Below, one piece after another: positions 36,661 through 44,998 of a DNA stretch of 64,000 nucleotides; the first letter of the stretch is position 1, and every line of letters begins with the position of its first letter. Source of the DNA: an uncultured Lachnospiraceae bacterium (GTDB lineage Bacteria > Bacillota > Clostridia > Lachnospirales > Lachnospiraceae). The notes beneath the pieces are model-generated. The model ran no database searches and was not told where the DNA came from. It saw nothing but the letters and a program-made list of their open reading frames with translations. The stretch lies in the NCBI GenBank assembly GCA_934320845.1, contig CAKRFU010000012.1, forward strand, positions 1 through 64,000. The letters run 5' to 3'. The position numbers and the translations under genes were made by a program.

Positions 36661-37158
36661 CTAATCTTCTAAAGCATCTTCACCGGATATTACTATAGGT
36701 ACTGCCACATTTACATCCACCTTGTCATTCCACATTCCAAGATGCTTGCCGAGCAGTTCCAGTGCTTTCAGTTTTGATGATATTTTGACTTCCCTTTCCA
36801 CACTGTCTCCCTTATCCGTATAGGAAGCTTTGTATTTTACTGCTTCTATGCAGGCAAGATCCTCCGGTTTCGCATCTTCCTTTATCTCTCCGTCGCTGTT
36901 CACTATATCAGTTATCTTAACAAATGCTATCTTTGCAAGTTCCAATACCACTCTGTCCTGATTGATTCCTGTTCGCCTGCTTCTTAATGCCATTGCCTCG
37001 CCAATAGCACTCTGAACCTTAACATTTCCTAACATCCTTGACCCTTGCACATCTGCTGTTTTCACTGAGTATCCTGCTCTTATGGCAGCCTGTGTTGCGT
37101 TCAGGTCTACGAGGTATTCTTCAACAAATCTTTGCTGTTTTTCTGTTAATTTAGCCAT
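36661..37158 (-). CDS. Terminase small subunit
   Basis: 165 residues from MAKLTEKQQRFVEEYLVDLNATQAAIRAGYS, the typical helix-turn-helix start of the terminase_2 family. An AGGTG ribosome site supports this start over the ATG at 37209. It recognises the packaging site. It is the first of the packaging genes and lies just downstream of the likely late promoter. Confidence 0.93.
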   Translation of the reverse strand: MAKLTEKQQRFVEEYLVDLNATQAAIRAGYSVKTADVQGSRMLGNVKVQSAIGEAMALRSRRTGINQDRVVLELAKIAFVKITDIVNSDGEIKEDAKPEDLACIEAVKYKASYTDKGDSVEREVKISSKLKALELLGKHLGMWNDKVDVNVAVPIVISGEDALED

Positions 37159-37177
37159 ATCACAACACACCTGCCTT

Positions 37178-37297
37178 TCAAAATATGATATAACCAAGCA
37201 AAATGCCAAACAAAACCCCTATGCCTACAGATGAAAACCATATTGTTAACAATCTTCTGATTATTGCCTTTTTTCTGATGCCTCTTTGGTAAATCAT
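37178..37297 (-). CDS. 39-residue small membrane protein upstream of terminase
   Basis: MIYQRGIRKKAIIRRLLTIW is followed by one hydrophobic segment, GVLFGILLGYIIF. ATG at 37297 has GGAGGTG at ideal spacing. A larger overlapping frame (37146-37346) lacks a ribosome site, so this one is preferred. It is the first gene of the late operon. Basic N-terminus plus one membrane segment; function unknown. Confidence 0.6.
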   Translation of the reverse strand: MIYQRGIRKKAIIRRLLTIWFSSVGIGVLFGILLGYIIF

Positions 37298-37357
37298 CTG
37301 TACACCTCCGTTGTTCTGCTGCCGCCTCCCTCTCTTGTTCACTCATATCTTAAATGC

Positions 37358-37386
37358 AAAAAGACCGGCTTTTATACCAGTCTTTT
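37358..37386 (-). terminator. Terminator separating early and late transcription
   Basis: On the minus strand AAAAGACTGG...CCGGTCTTTTT with a short AT-rich loop and T-run. It lies just upstream of the late operon's first gene. Confidence 0.7.
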
Positions 37387-37463
37387 TCTTTTTTCTTATC
37401 TACAGAAGGAGGTTAAACTTACTTTTTGCTTTTGCTTCGCAGTATAACAATATCATACTTTTT

Positions 37464-37483
37464 GGGTGACATTCACTGACATT
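37464..37483. promoter_or_regulatory. Candidate late-activator site ahead of the structural operon
   Basis: On the minus strand AATGTCAGTG and AATGTCACCC are direct 10-base repeats, one helical turn apart. They lie upstream of a TTATAC-like -10 (near 37441-37450) with no recognisable -35. This is compatible with an ArpU/RinA-type activated late promoter. The stretch 37387-37514 holds no gene. Confidence 0.45.
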
Positions 37484-37514
37484 TACTCCCATTTTTATTA
37501 AAATTATATAAACT

Positions 37515-37901
37515 TTATAAATTACATATGAATTTTTGATTTATTTTATACTCTGCTGTCTCTTTTACAACCGTTGCATTGTATTCTATATCAGAATACT
37601 TGTCATATATTTCAGCATCCCTGACTATCTCCATGTTCCAATGCTCAATGTAAAAGTTGTTTAATGGAAGTCTTGTATTATATGGCCGCATTAAACTTAT
37701 TTCATCAGTTATTAGTACATCACAATACCAGCCTTTCACACTGTCAACGCTTCTGTATTTTTCAAGTTCTATTACATCAAATTCACCATAACATATTTTC
37801 ACAAGCTCCATCCTATCACCATTGCGCATACATATGTCACCTTCAAAAATAAAATGACCATTTCTATCTCTTAAACCTGAACATAACCTGTTAATTTTCA
37901 T
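37515..37901 (-). CDS. YopX-like phage protein
   Basis: 128 residues from MKINRLCSGLRDRNGHFIFEGDICMRNGDRMELVKICYGEF. The motif RNGHFIFEGDI plus VKICYGEFDVIELEKY is typical of the YopX/DUF1653-like small beta-barrel proteins of phages. GGAGG precedes this start; the longer frame to 37997 runs inside the upstream gene. The role is unknown. Confidence 0.8.
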   Translation of the reverse strand: MKINRLCSGLRDRNGHFIFEGDICMRNGDRMELVKICYGEFDVIELEKYRSVDSVKGWYCDVLITDEISLMRPYNTRLPLNNFYIEHWNMEIVRDAEIYDKYSDIEYNATVVKETAEYKINQKFICNL

Positions 37902-38340
37902 TTCTTTTTTCCTCCAAATGTTCAAACGCCTTTTTGTGTGCCCTGTATACTCTCTTTTTATATTTCTCAAAATTATAGTCAAGGTCTTTTTTATCACTGT
38001 ACATAAATTTTACAATTTCATTCCATTCTTTTATATCAATGTACCTTGCAAATAATACTGCTGCCTCAACCGGATTTTTTAAACTGCGTATTATCCTTTC
38101 TGCTCTTACACGTTCTCTTGCCGTTTTGCTTTTAAGAATATTTATATATTTCTCCTGTTCGAGTATCTCAGATACATCATGTGCTATATTGGCATCTCCT
38201 GAAGAACGACTTCCTTTAGGCATCCCTGATAAATCCGGTGATGATATCATTGCTATGTTCTCCTGCATGTCCCTTAATCTCTTTTGTGCCATCCTCAATT
38301 TTATGCGATTCTGTCTTATGTTTCTGAAATACTCTCTCAT
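37891..38340 (-). CDS. Phage late transcription activator, ArpU/DUF1492 type
   Basis: 149 residues. An N-terminal coiled coil (RIKLRMAQKRLRDMQENIA) and a conserved short loop are followed by a C-terminal sigma region-4-like helix-turn-helix (PVEAAVLFARYIDIKEWNEIVKFMYSDKKDLDYNFEKYKKRVYRAHKKAFEHL). Proteins of this type sit just before the late operon and switch it on, as here. It overlaps the YopX-like gene. Confidence 0.78.
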   Translation of the reverse strand: MREYFRNIRQNRIKLRMAQKRLRDMQENIAMISSPDLSGMPKGSRSSGDANIAHDVSEILEQEKYINILKSKTARERVRAERIIRSLKNPVEAAVLFARYIDIKEWNEIVKFMYSDKKDLDYNFEKYKKRVYRAHKKAFEHLEEKRNEN

Positions 38341-38356
38341 ATCTTCTATGCCTCCA

Positions 38357-39652
38357 TCAATATTCTTCAGGGGATGGATCTTCCGGTAATGGCATCCAGA
38401 ACATTATCCTGTCCGCTGCAAAACTCCATCTTAATTTTCCATTGTCATCTACAACACTCATAAGTGACTGCCTGCACTGTACTTCGTCAATTTTTCTAAA
38501 TGCAATATATTCCCCCGGCTCATCCGGACATGGCTTTCTTCTTGTCGATATCCATTCACCAAAAGCCGGCACAAACTTTTCCTCTTCCGGTAATACCTCA
38601 GGATAATTATGTATTTCATATTGTCCGACAGGAATATCACTCTCTTTGTTATCACTTTCTTCCGGAGAATTCATTGCTTCAAAATCACTGCCGCTTATAG
38701 CATTTTCAGGCTCTTTTGATACCGACGCATCATTTGTTACCTCTCTTTGTCCTGTATTCTTATTTTCATCAACATTCTGCCTATCTTTAATAACATTTTC
38801 CTTGTTTTCATCAACACTATGTTCATCTTCAATAACGTTTTCCTTGCTTTCATCAACATTATGTTCACTTTCAATCTCTTCAAAACACATTTCATATACA
38901 AATTTGAATGCGTCCGTAAGCTGCTGCCATGTCGTTTCCTCTGACTCTCCAGTACGGACATTTATAAGCACCGGAGGCTCGTCAATGCCATTTATTGATA
39001 ACATAAGTTTTCCTAATCCTTTTATCCTTGCCGGAAGCATATCTACACCTGTTGGACTTAACACATCCGAAAATTTCTCTGCAAATTCTTTTTCACTATA
39101 CATTGGATTTTCTGAGTATTTCTTTAAAAGTTCTGCTGCCGTTCTAAATTTTTCAGTATTTTCTTTGAAATATGCATACATCCATTGTTCAAATATATTC
39201 TCAAATTCTTCTAAAGGCTTTTCAGGCGTCTCCAGTGCTACTTCAATATCGGTTATCTTTTCTTCCTCTCTTATCTCCTTACGGATATTCTGTATCTGAC
39301 CTTTTGTCATGTCAGGCGGTATATTATCAGCTATCACATCAGGGAGTGTTATCATCTCGGCAAGTTTTGCTACTCCATAATCCTTATATGCCACTGCTAT
39401 ATGCTCTCCATATCCACCCTCCGAATATTTTTCATTGATTCTTATGTATCTGCTTACCATGTCTTTGCTAAGATTATATTCCTCTTTTGCAAACTCATTT
39501 ATATTTGCATATCCGCTTTCATGCAGTATTGTTGTATCTTTTGCTATTCTAAGCAGATAACCAATCCTGCAGAAGCTGTTTGCCGCCGCAAGCATTTCCT
39601 TATCAAGCTCAGCTTTAAATTCCTTATATGTTTTCTTTCCTGTAAGTTCCAT
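38357..39652 (-). CDS. Phage protein with ParB-like N-terminal and DUF551-like C-terminal domains
   Basis: 431 residues. The N-terminal 130 residues resemble phage DNA-binding proteins (GYLLRIAKDTTILHESGYANINEFAKEEYNLSKDMVSRYIRINEKYSEGGYG). A degenerate tandem repeat near 262-305 (NVDESKENVIEDEHSVDENK and so on, period about 14-15) separates this from a C-terminal DUF551-like domain (FGEWISTRRKPCPDEPGEYIAF ... IMFWMPLPEDP). The function is unknown; a role in replication or regulation is likely from position. Confidence 0.7.
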   Translation of the reverse strand: MELTGKKTYKEFKAELDKEMLAAANSFCRIGYLLRIAKDTTILHESGYANINEFAKEEYNLSKDMVSRYIRINEKYSEGGYGEHIAVAYKDYGVAKLAEMITLPDVIADNIPPDMTKGQIQNIRKEIREEEKITDIEVALETPEKPLEEFENIFEQWMYAYFKENTEKFRTAAELLKKYSENPMYSEKEFAEKFSDVLSPTGVDMLPARIKGLGKLMLSINGIDEPPVLINVRTGESEETTWQQLTDAFKFVYEMCFEEIESEHNVDESKENVIEDEHSVDENKENVIKDRQNVDENKNTGQREVTNDASVSKEPENAISGSDFEAMNSPEESDNKESDIPVGQYEIHNYPEVLPEEEKFVPAFGEWISTRRKPCPDEPGEYIAFRKIDEVQCRQSLMSVVDDNGKLRWSFAADRIMFWMPLPEDPSPEEY

Positions 39653-39665
39653 AAAATCAAGCCTC

Positions 39666-41726
39666 CTATGCTATTTTCTGCTCTATTGAAGCCAGTCGCT
39701 TTTTTATTATCTCTTTGTATCCTACAAGCCATTTGTCCACTTCATCTTTCTCAGGCTTTTTATCATATGCGCCATACCATTGCACTATATGAGATTTTCT
39801 TATCTCAATCGTAACAAATCTCAGCTCCGGATCTTCTGTATGTCTTAAAAACAATATCGTACTTGTCTGCTTATCATGTGCTCTAAGATAATTGTCCCCG
39901 CCTACACAATGGTGAAGTACGTGACCTTCCTCGATAATGTCACTTGCTGTTTTTGGTATGACTACCTGATATCTGTCATCTTTATACGCATATATCTTTG
40001 AAAGATATTTTTGAAGCCTTGGTATCTGCTGATACTTTTTATCCGCTGTCATGCCTTTTTCTTTTATTCTTCTTTCATCTGCCTGCAAAACCATTTCCTG
40101 ATGTGCTCTGTCAAGGTCATGCGGCTTTGAATATACATTGTTGCTAAGCTCATAACCAAGTTCTATACGCATCTGCAGGTAATCAAGATATTTTCCGGCT
40201 CTCTCATTTAAACGGTGACCAATCCTTGTCGGATAATCTCCTTCAAGTTCATCCGGACTTGTATATCCTACATACTTTGCAAGCTGATTTATAACTCTTT
40301 TAAGACTGATATGCCCAGCAATTTGTATAAGCTGTTCATATCTTCTATGCGAAGAATAACCAACCGAGAGTATTTCATCAAGCCATGCACGATATATCAT
40401 TTCAAACTGCTGCCCCGTCTGCTTTTGCAGCCTGCATATATACAATGTTGTTATATTTCCATTATACTCTGCAAGATATTTAATATCTTTCTTTAAAATT
40501 CCAAGCATATCTTCTATCTTTACTGCTGTCATATCCATATTATTAGTATTATAAAAACTGCGTGTAAATGGTTCTGCAAGCTCCCACAAATGCATTTTCA
40601 CAAGATATTCAAGCTGTGGATATCTCTTATATGCCCTGAAATATCCATCAATGTCTGCCACAGGATATCTTTTTAAAAACGTATCTATCGCACAATATTT
40701 AAATGCAGAATTCTTTATGTTTACAAGTGATGGTTCGTATAAGAATCCTTTTGCGCTTTGATATGAATACATTCCTGAAAGATTTCTGTCATACCAGCTG
40801 CACTCTCTGGTCCATCCATCATATATGCAAAAATCTTTATGTTCTTCTGTCGGTGTGATATAAAGCCTTGTCGCTTCATCGTAATCATAACTCTCTTTCT
40901 CACCTTTTCTTATACGTTGTGATACAGATACTTCTCTTATTACAAGACCATCTTTATAAGAATCTGCTTTATATACTGTCAGATTTTCCTCAATCTTTCT
41001 TTCCCTTGCCTGGTACTTTCCCATTGCTCCGCATATCTCACAGTGGCTTATGATACCCTGCTTTGGTGTTGCAACAACATTTTCACTCTGACTCTCATAG
41101 CTCACTCCATACTCTGTTGCCCGTCTGTACTCACAACCGCAAGCTGAACACTTAAAATCAGCATACCGCCCTTTTCGCTTATACCACATTATATGCTTAC
41201 CGAGCCTGTCAAACTTCTTTTTACAATATGACTTAAAAGCATCATCAAACGGCATTACATACTCACATCTTTCTTTAAGCCTCTGCATACGACGAGTATA
41301 TGCCTTATCACTCTTTTTACTTGCTATTGTATTTTCTATCTGCCTTATCACTTCAAACAAATCTTCACTAACAAAGTGTATATTTTCTATTTTTTTTGCA
41401 TAGCCGGCTACAATGTCATATGTTTTCTTCTCATAAGCAATATTATAACTTGTGTAATAAAACCATCCTCCATCAGGCATACAAAATTCATCATTTTCTA
41501 TTGATTTTCCCGACCAGTTCTTTGTGTCATATTCATAAATGCCATAATCAACCAGAGTAACTACAATCCGCCTAATGGGTTTCTTTAGGTTTTTGGGATA
41601 AACATCTAATAATAATATACTGCTGCCGTCTATTTCCTCCTCTGCTGCCGATACACTGTATTTCTTTCCTCTTTCTTTATACTTTGTAGGAATTGGCGGT
41701 ATTTTAAGTATTGCTTTTTTCTTCAT
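39666..41726 (-). CDS. PcfJ-like protein
   Basis: 686 residues. The C-terminal PcfJ signature is clear: PKTASDIIEEGHVLHHCVGGDNYLRAHDKQTSTILFLR...VTIEIRKSHIVQWYGAYDK. A Cys-rich zinc region occurs near 195-232 (CSACGCEYRRA ... CEICGAMG). PcfJ is named from conjugative plasmids but is frequent in phage replication modules of Firmicutes; its biochemical role is not established. A strong Shine-Dalgarno precedes the start. Confidence 0.88.
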   Translation of the reverse strand: MKKKAILKIPPIPTKYKERGKKYSVSAAEEEIDGSSILLLDVYPKNLKKPIRRIVVTLVDYGIYEYDTKNWSGKSIENDEFCMPDGGWFYYTSYNIAYEKKTYDIVAGYAKKIENIHFVSEDLFEVIRQIENTIASKKSDKAYTRRMQRLKERCEYVMPFDDAFKSYCKKKFDRLGKHIMWYKRKGRYADFKCSACGCEYRRATEYGVSYESQSENVVATPKQGIISHCEICGAMGKYQARERKIEENLTVYKADSYKDGLVIREVSVSQRIRKGEKESYDYDEATRLYITPTEEHKDFCIYDGWTRECSWYDRNLSGMYSYQSAKGFLYEPSLVNIKNSAFKYCAIDTFLKRYPVADIDGYFRAYKRYPQLEYLVKMHLWELAEPFTRSFYNTNNMDMTAVKIEDMLGILKKDIKYLAEYNGNITTLYICRLQKQTGQQFEMIYRAWLDEILSVGYSSHRRYEQLIQIAGHISLKRVINQLAKYVGYTSPDELEGDYPTRIGHRLNERAGKYLDYLQMRIELGYELSNNVYSKPHDLDRAHQEMVLQADERRIKEKGMTADKKYQQIPRLQKYLSKIYAYKDDRYQVVIPKTASDIIEEGHVLHHCVGGDNYLRAHDKQTSTILFLRHTEDPELRFVTIEIRKSHIVQWYGAYDKKPEKDEVDKWLVGYKEIIKKRLASIEQKIA

Positions 41727-41740
41727 CTGTCCAAGCCTCC

Positions 41741-42256
41741 TTAATACAATGAATCAATCACTTTAACCATTTCTTCTTTTCCATCAAGATAATATGCCTT
41801 TATAACCGCAATAAGCTGTTTATCAGTTCCGCAACATACTCCCATACTGCCTGTCTTGTGCTTTCCTGCCGCTTTTTTCATACTCTCTATTATTTCCTTT
41901 GTATTTTTTCCTTTTCGTCTGACTGCTGCCGCAACATCATCATCTCTGCATAATGTCATAGCCATTGATACAATAGTATCAAGTATCAGTTTAATTTCTT
42001 TATCTGCATATTTCTTTTCTATGTTCAGCTTTCCGACTGCTGCCGAAAAAACAGTACAAAATTCTCCCATACCGTCAATAAAATCATCCACATCATCTTT
42101 ATCCAGTCCGTTCTCCTGTGCAAGTACATAAAGATTATCTTTGTCACCTTCATTCAACAATCCTTCTGCTGTCATGTTTATCTCTTTTGCAGAATCAAAC
42201 TCCCCAAACACTTTAAACATTTCTTCCTTTGTTTCCTTTTTCTCCTCTTTTGCCAT
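41741..42256 (-). CDS. Unrecognised acidic phage protein next to PcfJ
   Basis: 171 residues with FKVFGEFDSAKEINMTAEGLLNEGDKDNLYVLAQENGLDKDDVDDFIDG, acidic and helical in the first half, then a basic stretch (VRRKGKNTKEIIESMKKAAGKHKTG). The C-terminal GVCCGTDKQLIAVIKAYYLD looks like a small regulatory helix. Similar proteins appear beside PcfJ in Lachnospiraceae phages in my recollection, but I cannot name a function. A perfect hairpin abuts its ribosome site. Confidence 0.65.
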   Translation of the reverse strand: MAKEEKKETKEEMFKVFGEFDSAKEINMTAEGLLNEGDKDNLYVLAQENGLDKDDVDDFIDGMGEFCTVFSAAVGKLNIEKKYADKEIKLILDTIVSMAMTLCRDDDVAAAVRRKGKNTKEIIESMKKAAGKHKTGSMGVCCGTDKQLIAVIKAYYLDGKEEMVKVIDSLY

Positions 42257-42271
42257 GCGAAGCTCCTTTCC

Positions 42272-42292
42272 CTGTGGGGTATAACCCCACAG
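42272..42292 (-). promoter_or_regulatory. Perfect hairpin abutting a ribosome binding site
   Basis: CTGTGGGG / CCCCACAG with a 5-base loop, read on the minus strand, ends right before GGAAAGGAG of the 171-residue gene. There is no T-run, so it is not a terminator. It could act as an operator or translational control element. Confidence 0.45.
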
Positions 42293-42343
42293 AATAAAAA
42301 CAATTGTAAATTACTGTATGTGATACGCTAAAAAGCGGTACAG

Positions 42344-42670
42344 TCAATAAAAACGGTCACCCATAAGACGCTTGACCACATTACTGCCAAGATATTCTCC
42401 GGCAGTCATTTCAACTCTTTTAAACGGCTTGAATAATGTCTTTTCTCTCATACCGAGTTTTCCGGCAATTTCTTTAAGCGTGTATAATTCCTCTGCATCA
42501 AACAATTCAAATAACTGTCCCTGTAACCATCTTTTTAACTCCAAATCTCTCTGACGGTTTTTGTGTGGCCCATCATCTCCCTTATGTTCCTCTATGGAAA
42601 GTGCAATAAGATTTAACCTAAAATTTAATCCACCCTGACTCCGAAACACTATATGATGTAATTCCGTCAT
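42344..42670 (-). CDS. HNH-like endonuclease/recombination protein
   Basis: 108 residues. The pattern LHHIVFRSQGGLNFRLNLIALSIEEHKG gives the two His and Asn of an HNH fold, followed by a helical region with a possible helix-turn-helix (TLKEIAGKLGMREKTLFKPFKR). The start overlaps the Rep stop by four bases, so the two are coupled. Confidence 0.72.
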   Translation of the reverse strand: MTELHHIVFRSQGGLNFRLNLIALSIEEHKGDDGPHKNRQRDLELKRWLQGQLFELFDAEELYTLKEIAGKLGMREKTLFKPFKRVEMTAGEYLGSNVVKRLMGDRFY

Positions 42671-44115
42671 TCTCTTTCGTCCTCCATCTCAAAATCATAC
42701 TGCATCCTGTTTATTCGCTTGCGAAGCTGTATAAACTCAGCTTCACTGTATTCATTCTTTTTTTCATTGACTACCGATACAACATGACCGCCTAATGCCA
42801 TATCAGAAAGCAGCCCATCAATAAGATCACTGTTTCTGATACCTTTATAACCTGATTCTCTCTGTGCTTTAAATCTTCCGTCATTTATACCTGCTGCCAA
42901 CAGTGTGTCATCTATATGCAGTTCAATGTCTGACCGCTTTGTAAACTGACTTAAAACATAATCCGTAATAATAAGAGCCGCTCTGTGCTTTGTAGTTCCT
43001 GAAATTTTCCCATATTTTTCAACCGTGTATGTTTTACCGTTTACTACAGTCTCAAAAACAATAGAAAAATTAGCAATTCCACACTTAATAGAACCTGTCC
43101 AGTGCATATCTACAAATACTCTGCTTTTAGGCAGATTATGTTGCACCGGTGCAACTTCTTTATTTTCCATTACTACAACTCCCTTCTTAGTCTTTAATGT
43201 GCCATATATGTAAAAGCCACCTACATAATCCGAGTAAAATATTCTTGAACCCGTATATGTAAATTTGTTTTTATAAATCTTTTCAAATATGGATGATATA
43301 TCATCACCGGACTTTACCATGTCATACATCTTTTTCTTTGTGAGGGTAGTCGTATTCACACGTTCGATAGGTCTTTTAAGATTACGACTTGCAGCCCATC
43401 TGTGATGGCTTCTCTTTTCCTGTTTTGTTATGTATCTTCCATAACCCTCTAATCCAAAGTCATCATCAGGCTGTGCAATCTTACTTTCACTCCTGCCAAA
43501 CTTCCACTTGCTCTCTGCCACATCCCTATCCATGGCATTGATAATGATATGATGGTGAATACGCACTTTCTTCGTGTCCTCACCTTCCGGGACATACTCT
43601 ATAACATAAATATATTTAAGCTCATCAAGCCCCTGTTTTTTACGCTCTCTCTTTAACGCTTTAATATAATTGTTTATGTCTTTTCTTGCTCTCTCCAATG
43701 TAGGATAATATCCATCTTTGTATGTAAGTGTTATAAGGAGATCACCCTTGGCAAAATTGGTATTTAACAGTCTGATAACAGTAAGCTGTGCATTTTTATT
43801 ATTTAAGTTTTTCTGTGCTTCTCTTGACTCTCTGCTCTTTTTAGTCTTTGGAGTATTTTTCCTGTTATTCCACACCGGATAAATATTGCACTCAATAAAA
43901 CTTCCTGATATGATTGTTTTTTCACATATCCTGCATTTTCTTATATAATCCATTTTTGCTTTTACCGGATCAGCCTGTCCTAATACCGAACTGTCATATA
44001 TATCATCTAATGTAAGCTGTGCATGAGGTACCTGTGGTTTGGTTTTCCATTCCTTACCATATACATCCTCAAAGCTGTACTGATACCATCTGCTCTTTTT
44101 TCCCTCTTTTGCCAT
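42667..44115 (-). CDS. HUH rolling-circle replication initiator
   Basis: 482 residues. An HUH endonuclease domain shows motif 1 (LLITLTYK), motif 2 (VRIHHHIIIN, the metal-binding HUH) and motif 3 (GYGRYITKQEK, the nicking Tyr with Lys). The C-terminal 165 residues (VDMHWTGSIKCGIANFSIVFE ... ALIITDYVLSQFTKRSDIELHIDDTLLAAGIN) look like an RNase H-like fold with incomplete catalytic residues. It is the only replication enzyme visible, implying rolling-circle-type phage replication. It contains palindrome copy 2 in coding sequence. Confidence 0.82.
   Translation of the reverse strand: MAKEGKKSRWYQYSFEDVYGKEWKTKPQVPHAQLTLDDIYDSSVLGQADPVKAKMDYIRKCRICEKTIISGSFIECNIYPVWNNRKNTPKTKKSRESREAQKNLNNKNAQLTVIRLLNTNFAKGDLLITLTYKDGYYPTLERARKDINNYIKALKRERKKQGLDELKYIYVIEYVPEGEDTKKVRIHHHIIINAMDRDVAESKWKFGRSESKIAQPDDDFGLEGYGRYITKQEKRSHHRWAASRNLKRPIERVNTTTLTKKKMYDMVKSGDDISSIFEKIYKNKFTYTGSRIFYSDYVGGFYIYGTLKTKKGVVVMENKEVAPVQHNLPKSRVFVDMHWTGSIKCGIANFSIVFETVVNGKTYTVEKYGKISGTTKHRAALIITDYVLSQFTKRSDIELHIDDTLLAAGINDGRFKAQRESGYKGIRNSDLIDGLLSDMALGGHVVSVVNEKKNEYSEAEFIQLRKRINRMQYDFEMEDERE
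43140..43155. repeat. 16-bp palindrome, copy 2 (inside rep)
   Basis: GTTGCACCGGTGCAAC within the rep coding sequence, encoding VAPVQ on the minus strand. It is identical to the copies at 30738 and 48768. Confidence 0.85.
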
Positions 44116-44274
44116 GTGCTACCTCATATGTCCCATTTTTTAATACTCATTACAAGGACGGTAAAGGGGTTGTCCCCCCTTGCAAAACCTTGTTTACTAT
44201 GGTATATTTGAATTGCCATGTGCTTGTACTTTGTGCAAGTCACAATTAAGCCGCTTTTTCCCAAGCGGCTTTTT
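44116..44274. other. Non-coding region upstream of rep, candidate origin
   Basis: This 160-base gap holds several small inverted repeats: AAGGGG/CCCCTT (44165-44181 area), an imperfect CTTGTAC/GTGCAAG pair, and a strong AAGCCGCTT/AAGCGGCTT hairpin followed by T6 (44246-44275) on the plus strand. No frame with a ribosome site is present. A Rep nicking site would plausibly be here. Confidence 0.4.
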
Positions 44275-44532
44275 TCATGCTATTTTTATTTCAAAATAAA
44301 TCTCGAACCAAACATCTGCACATACATATGCGTCAAGTTCTTTTATGTCGATTTCATCCTTTGATTTATTGCGTGGTATGCAGTGAAATCCTACTTCTCT
44401 TACATTCCTTTCAAGCAGCTCCCCGGCTTTTGAAGCAAGATTTCCAACATACCCTGCATAAAGAAGCGAATCCGCTTTTATATGTACTCTGGTGGCATTT
44501 GATATACTGTCTGTAAGTTCTTTTAACTTCAT
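44275..44532 (-). CDS. Small early phage protein
   Basis: 85 residues from MKLKELTDSISNATRVHIKADSLLYAGYVGNLASKAGELLERNVREVGFHC. No family is known. Its ATG overlaps the stop of the upstream membrane protein gene (TGATG), indicating coupled translation. It is the last gene before the rep promoter region, with a hairpin after its stop. Confidence 0.6.
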   Translation of the reverse strand: MKLKELTDSISNATRVHIKADSLLYAGYVGNLASKAGELLERNVREVGFHCIPRNKSKDEIDIKELDAYVCADVWFEIYFEIKIA

Positions 44533-44750
44533 CAAATCACCCCGTATTCTGCTAATGTGACTATCACACTCACCGCCCCAGCTACAACTACTGCTGCCAC
44601 GAACAATGTTGTGTGTGCAATAATCTTTAATCTTTGGTTGTTGATAACTGCTCTCTCGTTTTCAAGTTTATACTTCTGACACTCTATCTGGCTCTTGCGT
44701 ATTCTCTCGTCTAATATCCTCTGTTCCTCTACTGATACTATCTCCTGCAT
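44532..44750 (-). CDS. Small early membrane protein
   Basis: 72 residues: a charged helical N-terminus (EEQRILDERIRKSQIECQKYKLENERAVINNQRL), then one membrane segment (TTLFVAAVVVAGAVSVIVTLA). GGAGG precedes the ATG with nine bases. It overlaps the upstream 91-residue gene by about 80 bases in another frame. Function unknown. Confidence 0.6.
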   Translation of the reverse strand: MQEIVSVEEQRILDERIRKSQIECQKYKLENERAVINNQRLKIIAHTTLFVAAVVVAGAVSVIVTLAEYGVI

Positions 44751-44943
44751 TTTTCTTTTCCTCCTGTTCTTCTTTCTGCTTTCTCAACTGATACTGTAAG
44801 CATATCTTTTTTATACCCATGATGATTTCTTCTTTTTCTTCATCAGGTGTATCTATCCTGCGGTATCTGTGTACTGTTCCATCTTCATAATGAAACTCTC
44901 CAACATACTCGTATGTTCCCTTGTCAGTAGTGACTGTGTCCAT
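44668..44943 (-). CDS. Small early phage protein
   Basis: 91 residues from MDTVTTDKGTYEYVGEFHYEDGTVHRYRRIDTPDEEKEEIIMGIKKIC, ending in a charged tail. AGGAGG lies eight bases before this ATG; a GTG three codons earlier lacks spacing. Its end overlaps the next gene extensively, in a different frame. No family was recognised. Confidence 0.6.
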   Translation of the reverse strand: MDTVTTDKGTYEYVGEFHYEDGTVHRYRRIDTPDEEKEEIIMGIKKICLQYQLRKQKEEQEEKKNAGDSISRGTEDIRRENTQEPDRVSEV

Positions 44944-44998
44944 GTTTTCCACCTCCTGGTTATAGATATGTCTGATAGGCTTTGTCCTAGTCTCTAAC

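Noticed and set aside
37146-37346. 66-residue minus-strand frame overlapping the terminase small subunit start
   Set aside because: No ribosome site before its ATG. The 39-residue membrane protein in another frame has a strong one and a coherent membrane segment.
39666-41726. PcfJ as evidence of conjugation genes in the prophage
   Set aside because: PcfJ-like proteins are common in phages, and no other conjugation gene is present.
41741-42256. The 171-residue protein as an anti-CRISPR
   Set aside because: Only its position near PcfJ suggests it; no sequence motif supports the claim, so it is left as unknown.
44019-44249. Plus-strand frames across the rep start and upstream gap
   Set aside because: They run through the rep coding start in the opposite direction and lack ribosome sites; treated as shadows. 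The gap is better read as a regulatory or origin region.
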